A DNA stretch of 64,000 bases. It comes from Nitratireductor soli (GTDB lineage: Bacteria; Pseudomonadota; Alphaproteobacteria; Rhizobiales; Rhizobiaceae). Positions 53,791 through 62,313 of this stretch are shown in pieces; the stretch's first letter is position 1; the number at the start of each line of letters is the position of its first letter. The stretch spans positions 62,001-126,000 of the forward strand of contig NZ_LFVY01000003.1 of assembly GCF_001050155.1 (NCBI RefSeq). The letters run 5' to 3'. The position numbers and the translations under genes are program-made. The notes below the pieces were generated by a model. It worked only from the letters and a program-made list of their open reading frames with translations, searched no databases and was not told the origin of the DNA.

Positions 53791-54748
53791 CCTGATTGCC
53801 CTTTCTTCAGTCCTGGTCGAGCTGGCGGCGGGCTATCCGCAGCGTCTGTATCACGCGATCGGCCATCCGGTCACCTGGATCGGCAGGCTGATCGCCTTCC
53901 TCGACGCACGTTGCAACCGCGAAACCCTGTCGCCAGGCGCGCGCCGTCTTTCCGGCGTTCTCTGCCTCATCGTCGTACTTCTCGTGGCCGGCGGCGCGGC
54001 ACTCATCCTGCAGCAAAGCCTGTCCGGCTGGATCGGCTTGCTGGTGGCTGCCCTTGCCGGCAGCACGCTGGTGGCGCAGCGCAGTCTCGCCACCCATGTC
54101 GAGGCGGTCGCCGCCGGATTGGAAAGCGGCCTGCCAGCCGGTCGGCGAGCGGTGTCGCAGATCGTCGGGCGCGATCCCGAAAGCCTCGACGAGGCCGGCG
54201 TGGCGCGCGCGGCGATCGAGAGCCTGGCGGAAAACGCCTCCGACGGCGTGGTGGCGCCGATCGTCTGGCTGGCCATTCTCGGCCTGCCGGGCGGCGCGCT
54301 CTACAAGGCGGCCAACACCGCCGACAGCATGATCGGCCACCGCACGGCGCGTCATGAGGATTTCGGCTGGGCGGCGGCGCGTTTCGACGATCTGGTCAAC
54401 CTGCCCGCCTCGCGGTTGACGGCGTTGCTGTTCACCGCCGCCGCGTTGCTGGTGCCCGGCGCCTCGGCGGGCAATGCCTGGCGGGCCGTGCGGCGCGACG
54501 CCCGGCGCCATCGTTCGCCCAATGCCGGCTGGCCGGAAGCGGCCATGGCCGGCGCGCTCGGCCTGGCGCTGGCCGGCCCGCGCCGCTATGGCGGTGTCGA
54601 GGTCGCCGACGCGATCATGGGCGAAGGCGGACGGCGCGAGGCCGACGCCGGCGACATCCGCCGGGCGCTGAAGCTCTACTGGGTGGCGGACGCGCTGCTC
54701 GTCGGCCTGCTGGCGATCGCTGCGCTGCTGATTTTCCTGCATGGCTGA
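53783..54748 (+). CDS. cobD: Adenosylcobinamide-phosphate synthase
   Basis: 321 residues with several membrane helices. CobD (CbiB) joins aminopropanol phosphate to adenosylcobyric acid. Family motifs are HPVTWIGRLIAFLDARCNRE, ARAAIESLAENASDGVVAPI, GGALYKAANTADSMIGHRTA and RRDARRHRSPNAGWPEAAMA. The gene overlaps divergent cobC by 8 bp. It ends 28 bp from the convergent cobO. Confidence 0.95.
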   Translation: MSILIALSSVLVELAAGYPQRLYHAIGHPVTWIGRLIAFLDARCNRETLSPGARRLSGVLCLIVVLLVAGGAALILQQSLSGWIGLLVAALAGSTLVAQRSLATHVEAVAAGLESGLPAGRRAVSQIVGRDPESLDEAGVARAAIESLAENASDGVVAPIVWLAILGLPGGALYKAANTADSMIGHRTARHEDFGWAAARFDDLVNLPASRLTALLFTAAALLVPGASAGNAWRAVRRDARRHRSPNAGWPEAAMAGALGLALAGPRRYGGVEVADAIMGEGGRREADAGDIRRALKLYWVADALLVGLLAIAALLIFLHG

Positions 54749-54776
54749 TCACCCCGTGCGGCGGTTCGAGCCACGC

Positions 54777-55391
54777 CTAAAACTCCACGCCCTTCTGCGC
54801 CTTCACGCCGGCGGCGAAGTGGTGCTTGACCTGGCCCATCTCGGTGACCAGGTCGGCGGCCTCGACCAGCGCCGGCTTGGCGTTGCGCCCGGTGACGGCG
54901 ACGTGCAGATCGTCGCGCCGCGCCTTCAACGCCGCCACCACGCTTTCGAGATCGAGATAGTCGTAGCGCAAGGCGATGTTCAGCTCATCGAGCACGACAA
55001 GGCCGATCGACGGATCGGCCATCAACTCCTCGGCCTTCGCCCAGGCGCGTTCGGCAGCCGCGATGTCGCGCTGGAGATCCTGCGTTTCCCAGGTGAAGCC
55101 CTCGCCCATCGTGTGCCATGAGACGCGGTCGCCGAAGGCGGCGAAGGCATCCTTCTCGCCGCTGTGCCAGGCGCCCTTGATGAACTGCACGACGCCGACG
55201 CGCCGTCCGTGGCCCAGCATGCGCAGCGCCAGGCCGAAAGCAGCGGTCGTCTTGCCCTTGCCCGGTCCCGTATTGACGATCAACAGGCCCTTCTCGACGG
55301 TCTTCTCGCCGACTTCCGCATCCTGCACCGCCTTGCGCTTGGCCATCTTGGCCTTGTGCCGCTCGGCTTGCCTGTCGTCGATCTCGCGCAT
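54777..55391 (-). CDS. cobO: Cob(I)yrinic acid a,c-diamide adenosyltransferase
   Basis: 204 residues, the CobA/CobO type. The P-loop is VNTGPGKGKTTAAFGLALRM. Other conserved parts are GVVQFIKGAWHSGEKDAFAA, GLVVLDELNIALRYDYLDLE and VAVTGRNAKPALVEAADLVT. It adds the 5'-deoxyadenosyl group to the corrinoid cobalt. It is the last gene of the riboswitch-controlled cbtB-cbtA-cobP-cobO operon, 19 bp after cobP. Confidence 0.96.
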   Translation of the reverse strand: MREIDDRQAERHKAKMAKRKAVQDAEVGEKTVEKGLLIVNTGPGKGKTTAAFGLALRMLGHGRRVGVVQFIKGAWHSGEKDAFAAFGDRVSWHTMGEGFTWETQDLQRDIAAAERAWAKAEELMADPSIGLVVLDELNIALRYDYLDLESVVAALKARRDDLHVAVTGRNAKPALVEAADLVTEMGQVKHHFAAGVKAQKGVEF

Positions 55392-55410
55392 TTCAAGTCA
55401 CCTTCACGGG

Positions 55411-55956
55411 TCATTTCACTTTCATGGGCAGGCCGGCGACCATGAGGATGACCTCATCGGCCACTGCCGCGATCTGCTGGTTCAGCCGGCCCGCCGCATC
55501 GCGAAAGCGGCGCGCCAGCGCATTGTCGGGCACGATGCCGAAGCCGACTTCGTTGGAGACGACGACGCTCGGCCCACGCCGGGCGGCAAGCAGGCGGGCC
55601 AGGCCGGCGCTTTCTCCCTCGACGTCCCGCCCGGCAAGCATCAGGTTGCTGAGCCACAGCGTCAGGCAATCAAGCAGCAACGGCTGCTCGCCCGGCACCG
55701 TGACGAGTGCCCCGGCCAGGTCCAGCGGTGCTTCCACCGTATGCCAACCCTGAGCGCGCCTGGCCCGATGTTCGCCGATGCGGGCGCGCATCTCGTCGTC
55801 GAAAGCCTGCGCCGTGGCGATGTAGGCCCACGGCGCGGGATACGCGGCGACAAGACCCTCCGCATGCGCGCTCTTGCCCGAGCGCGCGCCGCCGAGCACC
55901 AGGGTCAGACGCCTAATGTCAGGCAGGGCGGGGTCAGGCCAAGCGGGGTCAGGCAA
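55411..55956 (-). CDS. cobP: Adenosylcobinamide kinase / adenosylcobinamide-phosphate guanylyltransferase
   Basis: About 181 residues. The nucleotide-binding start RRLTLVLGGARSGKSAHAEG, the catalytic-His region RIGEHRARRAQGWHTVEAPL, and LLLDCLTLWLSNLM and VSNEVGFGIVPDNALARRFR identify CobP/CobU. It phosphorylates cobinamide and adds GMP. No good ATG is in place. The TTG at 55956 is my choice, overlapping cbtA by 8 bp. The nearest ATG (56019) would overlap cbtA by 71 bp. The first codons contain a short repeat encoding PDPA-W/L. Confidence 0.92.
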   Translation of the reverse strand: MPDPAWPDPALPDIRRLTLVLGGARSGKSAHAEGLVAAYPAPWAYIATAQAFDDEMRARIGEHRARRAQGWHTVEAPLDLAGALVTVPGEQPLLLDCLTLWLSNLMLAGRDVEGESAGLARLLAARRGPSVVVSNEVGFGIVPDNALARRFRDAAGRLNQQIAAVADEVILMVAGLPMKVK

Positions 55957-56707
55957 GACGGCGCTGCGGTTTTGCCGAGAGTCCCGCCGCGAAACGCGTG
56001 CGCAGCAGCGCCACGGCAACGCCCAACGCCAGCCAGAACACCAGATTGGTGATCGTCACCGCAACGACGAAGCGTCGGTGCAGGTCGGCCGGCACCGGCG
56101 TGTCATGGCTGACCGGCTGCGGCGCGCCGATGATGTGCGGTGCGGCGATCAGCACGACGCCGATCAGCGCCCACAGTGGCGTCGCGCGGAAGGCGATCAG
56201 CGCCAGGCCGCCGGCCGTCGCCGCGACAGTGCCGATCCACCAGACCTGGCGGGCGATCAATTCGGCGGCCGGCATGGCCGGCAGTTCCGGCGGCAGGCCA
56301 AGACCCGGCGCCAGGGTGAAGACGGCGAAGCCGGCGAAACCCCAGATCAGGCCCTGGCGCCAATTGGCGATGCCGCCGGCGAGTTCCGACGCGGCGACCA
56401 GCAACAGGGCGAAACCGATGCCGGTAACGATATTGGCCAGCGCGGTGTAGGCAAGGCGCTCAAACCCGTCCGCCGGCGCCCAGGCTTCCCCGCCATGGCT
56501 GTGGCCGGCGGCTGCGTGGTCGTCGACAGCGGCTTCCCCGACCTCACCGGATGTTGCTGCATGGCTGTGCGGCGCCTCGGCGCCCTCGAAGGTCTCCGCC
56601 TGGAGAATGAGCGGAACGGTGTAGCCGGCCTGCAGCACCGTCATGACGATGCCTGCCAACAGGCCCGCCAGCGCCGCGGTGAACACGACGTTGCGAAAGA
56701 TGTTCAT
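55949..56707 (-). CDS. cbtA: CbtA, predicted cobalt transporter subunit
   Basis: 252 residues with about six membrane helices (first: VVFTAALAGLLAGIVMTVLQ). A His-rich loop lies after the first helix (EAPHSHAATSGEV, DDHAAAGHSHGGEAW), likely metal-binding. WWIGTVAATAGGLALIAFRA and APHIIGAPQPVSHDTPVPAD are typical CbtA segments. CbtAB is a predicted B12-regulated cobalt importer. It lies 15 bp after cbtB under the minus-strand cobalamin riboswitch. Confidence 0.94.
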   Translation of the reverse strand: MNIFRNVVFTAALAGLLAGIVMTVLQAGYTVPLILQAETFEGAEAPHSHAATSGEVGEAAVDDHAAAGHSHGGEAWAPADGFERLAYTALANIVTGIGFALLLVAASELAGGIANWRQGLIWGFAGFAVFTLAPGLGLPPELPAMPAAELIARQVWWIGTVAATAGGLALIAFRATPLWALIGVVLIAAPHIIGAPQPVSHDTPVPADLHRRFVVAVTITNLVFWLALGVAVALLRTRFAAGLSAKPQRRLA

Positions 56708-56722
56708 GATCTCGTACTCGCT

Positions 56723-56902
56723 TTAGTGGCAGGGAAACGCCATCGAATGGCGATAATCGTGACCGGCATTGTGCACCGCTTCGATATGGGAGAAGCCCAT
56801 GAAGCCGATGATGAACAAGCCGAGCAGGCCCGCCAGGGCGAGTTGCAGAGCGCGCGATTGCGTGGAAGCGTCCACGCTGTGCGTGGTAGAAGCAGGCGTC
56901 AT
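56723..56902 (-). CDS. cbtB: CbtB, predicted cobalt transporter subunit
   Basis: 59 residues from MTPASTTHSVDASTQSRALQ, one membrane helix (LALAGLLGLFIIGFMGFSHI) and the invariant His-rich tail EAVHNAGHDYRHSMAFPCH. The family is defined by this HNxxHDxRHxxxFPCH end. It is the first gene after the cobalamin riboswitch and pairs with cbtA. An ATG 7 codons upstream is less likely to be used. Confidence 0.94.
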   Translation of the reverse strand: MTPASTTHSVDASTQSRALQLALAGLLGLFIIGFMGFSHIEAVHNAGHDYRHSMAFPCH

Positions 56903-56947
56903 CACAAATCCTTTCCCCTCCACCCGAGGGTTTGGTGTCCGTTTCCG

Positions 56948-57118
56948 TCACCGGCAGGTTTCCTGGCTTGCGGGTCGATGCTTTTTCCTGCCTTCCCAAA
57001 GCCGAAGCTTCAGTGGCGTCGTCGGAAAAAACTCTCCGCCTACAGTTGCGGGGGCAGCCGCGGCATTGGCGCTTGCGCGCCGCACCGCATTCCCTTCGGG
57101 TTCGCTTTCGCGGCACCG
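56948..57118 (-). promoter_or_regulatory. Cobalamin riboswitch controlling cbtB-cbtA-cobP-cobO
   Basis: On the minus strand the B12-box parts appear in order: GAAGGGAATGCGGTGCGG, CCGCGGCTGCCCCCGCAACT, GACGACGCCACTG, TTTGGGAAGGCAGG, and AAGCCAGGAAACCTGCC. The last is the conserved B12 box. It ends about 45 bp before cbtB. Adenosylcobalamin should switch the operon off. Its core is almost identical to that of the divergent riboswitch on the other strand. Confidence 0.94.
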
Positions 57119-57218
57119 ATGACAGGTCGGAGCATAACGAAAACGCCGCCCGCCGCAAACGGTTTGTTGCGCGCATTGACAGGAGGGTTCGGCGAGCCGT
57201 AAATGCGCCAATGACGGT

Positions 57219-57392
57219 CCTCCTCCCGCAACGGAGGAGGCTAAGAGGGAATGCGGTGCGGGTGTCTTCACCCAATGCCGCAACTGTCCCCGCAACTGTA
57301 AGCGGAGAGTTTTTTCCGACGACGCCACTGAAGCTTCGGCTTTGGGAAGGCAGGAAAAAACGCTGATCCGCGAGTCAGGAAACCTGCCGTCG
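57219..57392 (+). promoter_or_regulatory. Cobalamin riboswitch controlling DUF1636-cobW-cobN-cobG-cobH
   Basis: A perfect 8 bp hairpin (CCTCCTCC-CGCAAC-GGAGGAGG, 57219-57240) leads into AAGAGGGAATGCGGTGCGG, then GTCCCCGCAACTGTAAGCGG, GACGACGCCACTG, TTTGGGAAGGCAGG and the B12 box GAGTCAGGAAACCTGCCG. It ends 53 bp before the first coding sequence. Between the two riboswitches (57119-57218) lies only space for two divergent promoters. Confidence 0.94.
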
Positions 57393-57444
57393 AAAACAGA
57401 AATCCTGACCGCCTGGCGGGTGTCCCGGGCAAGGAGCGTGCACA

Positions 57445-57936
57445 GTGACCATCGACAGCGCCATTGCGCGCGATCCCCTGCCCGATTGTGGAGAACCGAC
57501 CGGCGAGCCGGATGCCGAAAGCGCCGCAACCGTTGCTGTGGCCGGCGCTGTAACTGTCGTCGTTTGCAGCTCGTGCCGGCATCCCGACACGCCAGCCACC
57601 ACCGCTTCCGGTGAAGCCGGCGCGGCGCCACGCCCCGGCTCGCTGCTTGCCGCCGATGCAGCGCGCGCGGCGGAAGCAAGCAGCGTCATCGTCAAGCACA
57701 TCGCGTGCCTGGGCAATTGCAAGCGCGGCTTGAGCGCCGCCATGCTGAAGCCCGGCGCCTGGAGCTATGTGTTCGGCGGGCTCGATGTCGACAGCGGCGC
57801 CGACCTGATCGCCGGGGCCGAACTGTTTGCCGGCTCAGTGGATGGCTTCATGCCCTTCCGCGCCCGGCCGGAAAGCCTCAAGCAGGGCCTCATCGCCCGC
57901 ATCCCCACATTCGATAGCCTGAAGGATCTGCCATGA
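57445..57936 (+). CDS. DUF1636 metal-binding protein
   Basis: 163 residues from a GTG with AAGGAG 8 nt upstream. After a low-complexity Ala/Thr-rich start come VTVVVCSSCRHPDTPA and IVKHIACLGNCKRGLSAAML, giving a C-x2-C and C-x3-C pair as in thioredoxin-like [2Fe-2S] ferredoxins. The C-terminal part is FGGLDVDSGADLIAGAELF and FMPFRARPESLKQGLIARIP. The family has no proven role, but is repeatedly linked to cobalamin loci. It overlaps cobW by 4 bp and is first in the riboswitch operon, so a role in metal or electron supply for corrin synthesis is inferred. Confidence 0.88.
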   Translation: MTIDSAIARDPLPDCGEPTGEPDAESAATVAVAGAVTVVVCSSCRHPDTPATTASGEAGAAPRPGSLLAADAARAAEASSVIVKHIACLGNCKRGLSAAMLKPGAWSYVFGGLDVDSGADLIAGAELFAGSVDGFMPFRARPESLKQGLIARIPTFDSLKDLP

Positions 57937-58970
57937 CCGCCTCCCTCGATCGCGTTCCCTGCACCGTCGTCACCGGCTTTCTCGGCGCCGGCAAAACCAC
58001 CCTCATCCGCAATGTGCTCGAGCACAGCCATGGCAAGCGGCTGGCCATCATCGTCAACGAGTTTGGTGACGCCGGCATTGATGGCGAAATTCTCAAGGGC
58101 TGCGGCGTCGACAACTGCCCGGAAGAGAACGTCCTGGAACTCGCCAATGGCTGCATCTGCTGCACCGTGGCCGACGATTTCGTCCCCGCGCTCGACCAGA
58201 TCCTGGCGCGCGAGCCGAAGGTCGATCACATCCTGATCGAGACGTCCGGCCTGGCGCTGCCCAAGCCGCTGGTGCAGGCCTTCCAGTGGCCGGCGATCAG
58301 GAACCGCGTCACCGTCGACGGCGTCATCGCCGTGGTCGACGGACCGGCGCTGGCCGAAGGCCGGGTGGCCTTCGACATGGACGCGCTCGACGCACAGCGC
58401 GCGGCTGACGATTCGCTCGACCATGACGATCCGATCGAGGAGGTCTTCGAGGATCAGGTGGCCTGCGCCGACCTCATCATCCTGTCGAAGAGCGACCTGC
58501 TCGACCCCGCCGCCGCCGCGCGCGCCCGCGCCCGCATTGAGGCGCATCTGGCGCGCAACGTCACCATTGTGCCTTCCGCCCATGGCAAGGTCGATCCGGC
58601 GCTGCTGCTCGGTCTTGGCCTGGCAGTCGAAGACGACATCGAGAACCGCAAATCCCATCATGACGGCGCCGACGATCACGAGCACGACGACTTCGACACC
58701 TTCGTCGTCGATCTGCCGGCGGTGCTGCATCCCGACGATCTGCAACGCCGGGTGACGGCGGCGGTCGACACCGGCGAGGTGCTGCGCCTCAAGGGGTTCG
58801 CCCATGTGAAAGGCAAGCCGATGCGCCTGCAGGTGCAGGCGGTCGGGCCGCGTGTCTCGCACTATTACGACCGCCCGTGGAAAGCCGGCGAGCTGCCGGA
58901 AACGCGTCTGGTGGTGATCGGCCTGAAGGGCATCGACCGGTCGCGCATCGAGACCCTCCTTTCGGCCTGA
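57933..58970 (+). CDS. cobW: CobW, G3E-family GTPase (cobalt chaperone)
   Basis: 345 residues. The P-loop is VTGFLGAGKTTLIRNVLEHS, the GCxCC metal site appears as ANGCICCTVADDFVPALDQI, and the GTPase motifs LIETSGLALPKPLV and LSKSDLLDP are present. A His/Asp-rich loop (HHDGADDHEHDDFDTF) and the C-terminal CobW_C domain complete it. CobW is thought to deliver Co2+ to the CobNST chelatase. It lies between DUF1636 (4 bp overlap) and cobN (4 bp gap). Confidence 0.95.
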   Translation: MTASLDRVPCTVVTGFLGAGKTTLIRNVLEHSHGKRLAIIVNEFGDAGIDGEILKGCGVDNCPEENVLELANGCICCTVADDFVPALDQILAREPKVDHILIETSGLALPKPLVQAFQWPAIRNRVTVDGVIAVVDGPALAEGRVAFDMDALDAQRAADDSLDHDDPIEEVFEDQVACADLIILSKSDLLDPAAAARARARIEAHLARNVTIVPSAHGKVDPALLLGLGLAVEDDIENRKSHHDGADDHEHDDFDTFVVDLPAVLHPDDLQRRVTAAVDTGEVLRLKGFAHVKGKPMRLQVQAVGPRVSHYYDRPWKAGELPETRLVVIGLKGIDRSRIETLLSA

Positions 58971-58974
58971 TCCA

Positions 58975-61900
58975 ATGCACATCCTCGCCACCACCACCGC
59001 CTCGCTGGACGATCTGATCGAGCCTGTCGATCTGCGTCTGCAGCCGGCGGAGATGGCGGCGCTGTCGTTCACCGACAGCGACCTGGCAGGGATGGCCGCC
59101 GCCTGGCAGGCGGAGCGCGATGCGCCGCCCTCCCTGCGGCTCGCCGCCCTGCGCGACCTGCGCCACCCGATGTCCGTCGATCTCTGGCTCGACAGCGCGG
59201 CAGCCCACGCGCGCATCATCCTGGTGCGCGTGCTGGGCGGCTATGACTGGTGGCGCTATGGCTGCGACCGTCTGGCGGCGCTGGCGCGAGATCGGGGCAT
59301 CGCATTGGCATTGCTGCCGGGTGAGGGGCAGGCGGACGATGCGCGACTTGCCGAACGCTCCACCGTCTCACCGAGGGAACGCATGGCGCTGCTCGCCTGT
59401 TTCCGCGAGGGCGGGCCGGACAATATGCGCGCTGCGGTGCGGCGCATGGCGCGATTGACCGGGCGCGATGTGGAGGCTCCGGCAGCGACGCCGCTCGCCA
59501 GGGCCGGCTTCTACGCCCCGGGACACGGCATCGTGCCGCTCGATTTCTTCACGGCCAGGCTGGACGCCGCACAGCCGGTCGTGCCGATCCTGTTCTACCG
59601 CTCGATGCTTCTGGCCAGCGATGTAGCGCCGATCGATGCGCTTGCCGAGGCGCTTCTGGCGCGCGGCATCCATGCCGTGCCGATCTTCGTTTCCAGCCTG
59701 CGCGAAACCGTGGCGGCGGACCTTGTGGCCGGCGCGACGCAGGAACTGGGAGCCTCGGCGCTGATCACCGCAACCGCCTTTTCCAGCGGCGCGGAACCCG
59801 GCGAGAAAACCCTGTTCGACCGGCTCGGCCTTCCCGTCTTCCAGGTGGTGACGGCGACGACCCGACGGCAGGCCTGGCAGGAGGGCCAGCGCGGCCTCGC
59901 TCCCGCTGACCTCGCCATGCACATGGTGCTGCCGGAGCTGGATGGCCGCATCATGGCCGGCGCCATCTCCTTCAAGGATGACGCGATGCTGGACGAGGGC
60001 CTGTCCTTCGGCGTGCAGCGCAACCGGCCGGAAGAGGACCGCATCCGCCAGGTGGCAGCGCGCATTGCCGCCTTTCTGGCGCTGCAGGCGAAGCCGCGCG
60101 CAGAACGACGCCTCGCAATCCTCCTGCCCGACTATCCGAGCGCGCCCGGACGCACCGGCTACGCGGTCGGCCTCGATGTGCCGGCCAGCGTGCTTGCCAT
60201 GCTGCACGACCTCAAAGAAGCCGGCTACACGGTTGCCGACATTCCGGCCACGCCGCGCGATCTGATGCGGGCGCTCGAAACAGCCTCGGATGGATTATCC
60301 TTATCCGACTATGCGAACTTCCTGCCCGATGTGCCCGAAAGCGCAAGGGAAGCGCTGGATGGAACATGGGGGCCGGCCGAGGACGACGCTGAAGATGGTC
60401 GTTTCGCTTTTCGCGCCGCGCATTTCGGCCACGTGACCGTGGCGCTGGCGCCGGACCGCGGACGGGCCGCCGACCGGCGCGTCGATTACCACGATCCCGT
60501 GCTTGCGCCACGCCATGCGCTGGTGGCCTTCGGCTTCTGGATGCGCAAGGCGCTCGGCATCGACGCGCTGATCCATGTCGGCGCGCATGGCACGCTGGAA
60601 TGGCTGCCCGGCAAGACCGTGGCGCTGACCGAGAACTGCTTTCCCGAGATCGTCACGGGCGCCCTGCCCGTCATCTATCCCTTCATCGTCAGCAATCCCG
60701 GCGAGGCCGCGCAGGCCAAGCGGCGCATCGGCGCCGTGACACTCGGCCATCTGACGCCGCCGCTCATCGGCGCGGGCCTGTCCGACGACCAGCGCGAGCT
60801 GGAACGGCTGGTCGACGAATACGCCCAGGCCGACGGGCTGGACCGCCGCCGCCGCGACCGGCTGGCCAAGCTGATCGTCGAGACGGCACAGCGCACCGGC
60901 CTCACACGCGAGGCCGGCGTGGAAGACGCCGGCGACACGGACGCGGCGCTGATGCGGATCGACGCCTGGCTGTGCGACCTGAAGGATTTTGCCATCAAGG
61001 ACGGCCTGCATGTCTATGGCCGCAGATCGGAGGCCGGGGACACGCCCGAGCGTTCCGCCTGCGCGAAGGCCGAGCGCGCCGCGCTGCTGGCGGCACTGGA
61101 CGGCCGGCACATCGCGCCCGGCCCCTCCGGCGCGCCCTCGCGCGGCCGCACCGATGTCCTGCCCACCGGCCGCAACATGTTCACCGCCGACCCGCGCACC
61201 CTGCCGACACCGACCGCCACGGCGCTCGGCCGGCTGGCGGCGGACGAGGCCGTGCGCGCCTATCTCCAGGACCATGGCGACTGGCCCCGCGCGCTGGTGA
61301 TCGATCTGTGGGGCAGCGCCAGCCTGCGCACGGGCGGCGAGGAGATCGCCCAGGGCCTGGCGCTGATGGGCTGCCGCCCGCAATGGGACGATGCGACGGG
61401 CCGCGTGACCGGCATCGAGGTGCTGCCGCCGGCCGGCATCGGCCGGCCGCGCATCGATGTCACCTGGCGCATTTCCGGCCTGTTCCGCGACATGTTCCCG
61501 ACGCAGATCGCCCTTCTGGACACGGCGTCGGCCGCCGTTGCCGCCCGTGACGAGGAGGCCGGCGAGAACCCGCTGGCGGCTGCCGCGCGCGCCAGCGGCG
61601 CGATCCCGCCGCGCATTTTCGGCTCCGCCCCCGGCACCTATGGAGCCGGCCTGGAAGACAGGCTGGCGCGCGGCGACTGGCACGAGCGCGCCGAGCTGGG
61701 GCAGGCCTATCTCGACGCCGCTTCTCACACCTTCGGCGGCGTTGAGGGCGAGGGAACGCACGCCGGGGGCGCATTCGCCGCACGGGTCGCCGAGGCCGAC
61801 ATGCTGCTGCACACGGGCGACGATGCCGGGCGCGACATCCTCGAAGGCTCCGCCGATGTCGCCTTCATCGGCGGTTTTGCAGCGGCGGTCGAAGCGCTTG

Positions 61901-62313
61901 GCGGCAAGGCCGATCTCGTCGTGCTCGACACGACCAACCCGGAGCGTCCCCGCGCCCGCTCGCTGGCACAGACGATCGCCCGCACCGTGCGCGCCCGCGC
62001 GCTCAACCCGCGCTTCATTGCCGGCCAGTTGCGCCACGGGCCGCGCGGGGCGGCCGAACTCACCGAGACGGTCGACCGGCTGATCGGCTTCGCCGAAACC
62101 ACGAGCGCCGTCCCCGGTGCGCTGATCGAGGCCGTGTTCGACGCCTATCTGGGCGACGCCGCGGTGCGCGCCTTCCTGCTCGCCGAAAACCCGGCGGCCG
62201 CCAACGCCATGGCCGAGCGTTTTGCCGCGGCGCGGCGGCGCGGCCTTTGGCACCCGCGCCGCAACTCCGTCGATGGCGATCTCGCCGCGCTGATCGCGGA
62301 GGCGCTCGCATGA
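58975..62313 (+). CDS. cobN: Cobaltochelatase subunit CobN
   Basis: 1112 residues, slightly shorter than Pseudomonas denitrificans CobN (~1275). CobN is the large, corrin-binding subunit of the ATP-dependent aerobic cobaltochelatase CobNST. Clear family segments are HVGAHGTLEWLPGKTVALTE, YPFIVSNPGEAAQAKRRIGA, LPTGRNMFTADPRTLPTPTA and FRDMFPTQIALLDTA. It overlaps cobG by 4 bp. The cobS/cobT subunits are not in this window and are usually elsewhere in rhizobia. Confidence 0.96.
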   Translation: MHILATTTASLDDLIEPVDLRLQPAEMAALSFTDSDLAGMAAAWQAERDAPPSLRLAALRDLRHPMSVDLWLDSAAAHARIILVRVLGGYDWWRYGCDRLAALARDRGIALALLPGEGQADDARLAERSTVSPRERMALLACFREGGPDNMRAAVRRMARLTGRDVEAPAATPLARAGFYAPGHGIVPLDFFTARLDAAQPVVPILFYRSMLLASDVAPIDALAEALLARGIHAVPIFVSSLRETVAADLVAGATQELGASALITATAFSSGAEPGEKTLFDRLGLPVFQVVTATTRRQAWQEGQRGLAPADLAMHMVLPELDGRIMAGAISFKDDAMLDEGLSFGVQRNRPEEDRIRQVAARIAAFLALQAKPRAERRLAILLPDYPSAPGRTGYAVGLDVPASVLAMLHDLKEAGYTVADIPATPRDLMRALETASDGLSLSDYANFLPDVPESAREALDGTWGPAEDDAEDGRFAFRAAHFGHVTVALAPDRGRAADRRVDYHDPVLAPRHALVAFGFWMRKALGIDALIHVGAHGTLEWLPGKTVALTENCFPEIVTGALPVIYPFIVSNPGEAAQAKRRIGAVTLGHLTPPLIGAGLSDDQRELERLVDEYAQADGLDRRRRDRLAKLIVETAQRTGLTREAGVEDAGDTDAALMRIDAWLCDLKDFAIKDGLHVYGRRSEAGDTPERSACAKAERAALLAALDGRHIAPGPSGAPSRGRTDVLPTGRNMFTADPRTLPTPTATALGRLAADEAVRAYLQDHGDWPRALVIDLWGSASLRTGGEEIAQGLALMGCRPQWDDATGRVTGIEVLPPAGIGRPRIDVTWRISGLFRDMFPTQIALLDTASAAVAARDEEAGENPLAAAARASGAIPPRIFGSAPGTYGAGLEDRLARGDWHERAELGQAYLDAASHTFGGVEGEGTHAGGAFAARVAEADMLLHTGDDAGRDILEGSADVAFIGGFAAAVEALGGKADLVVLDTTNPERPRARSLAQTIARTVRARALNPRFIAGQLRHGPRGAAELTETVDRLIGFAETTSAVPGALIEAVFDAYLGDAAVRAFLLAENPAAANAMAERFAAARRRGLWHPRRNSVDGDLAALIAEALA

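Noticed and set aside
57040-57743. Minus-strand ORFs across the plus-strand cobalamin riboswitch and DUF1636
   Set aside because: They repeat riboswitch sequence in translation and lie antisense to a supported gene.
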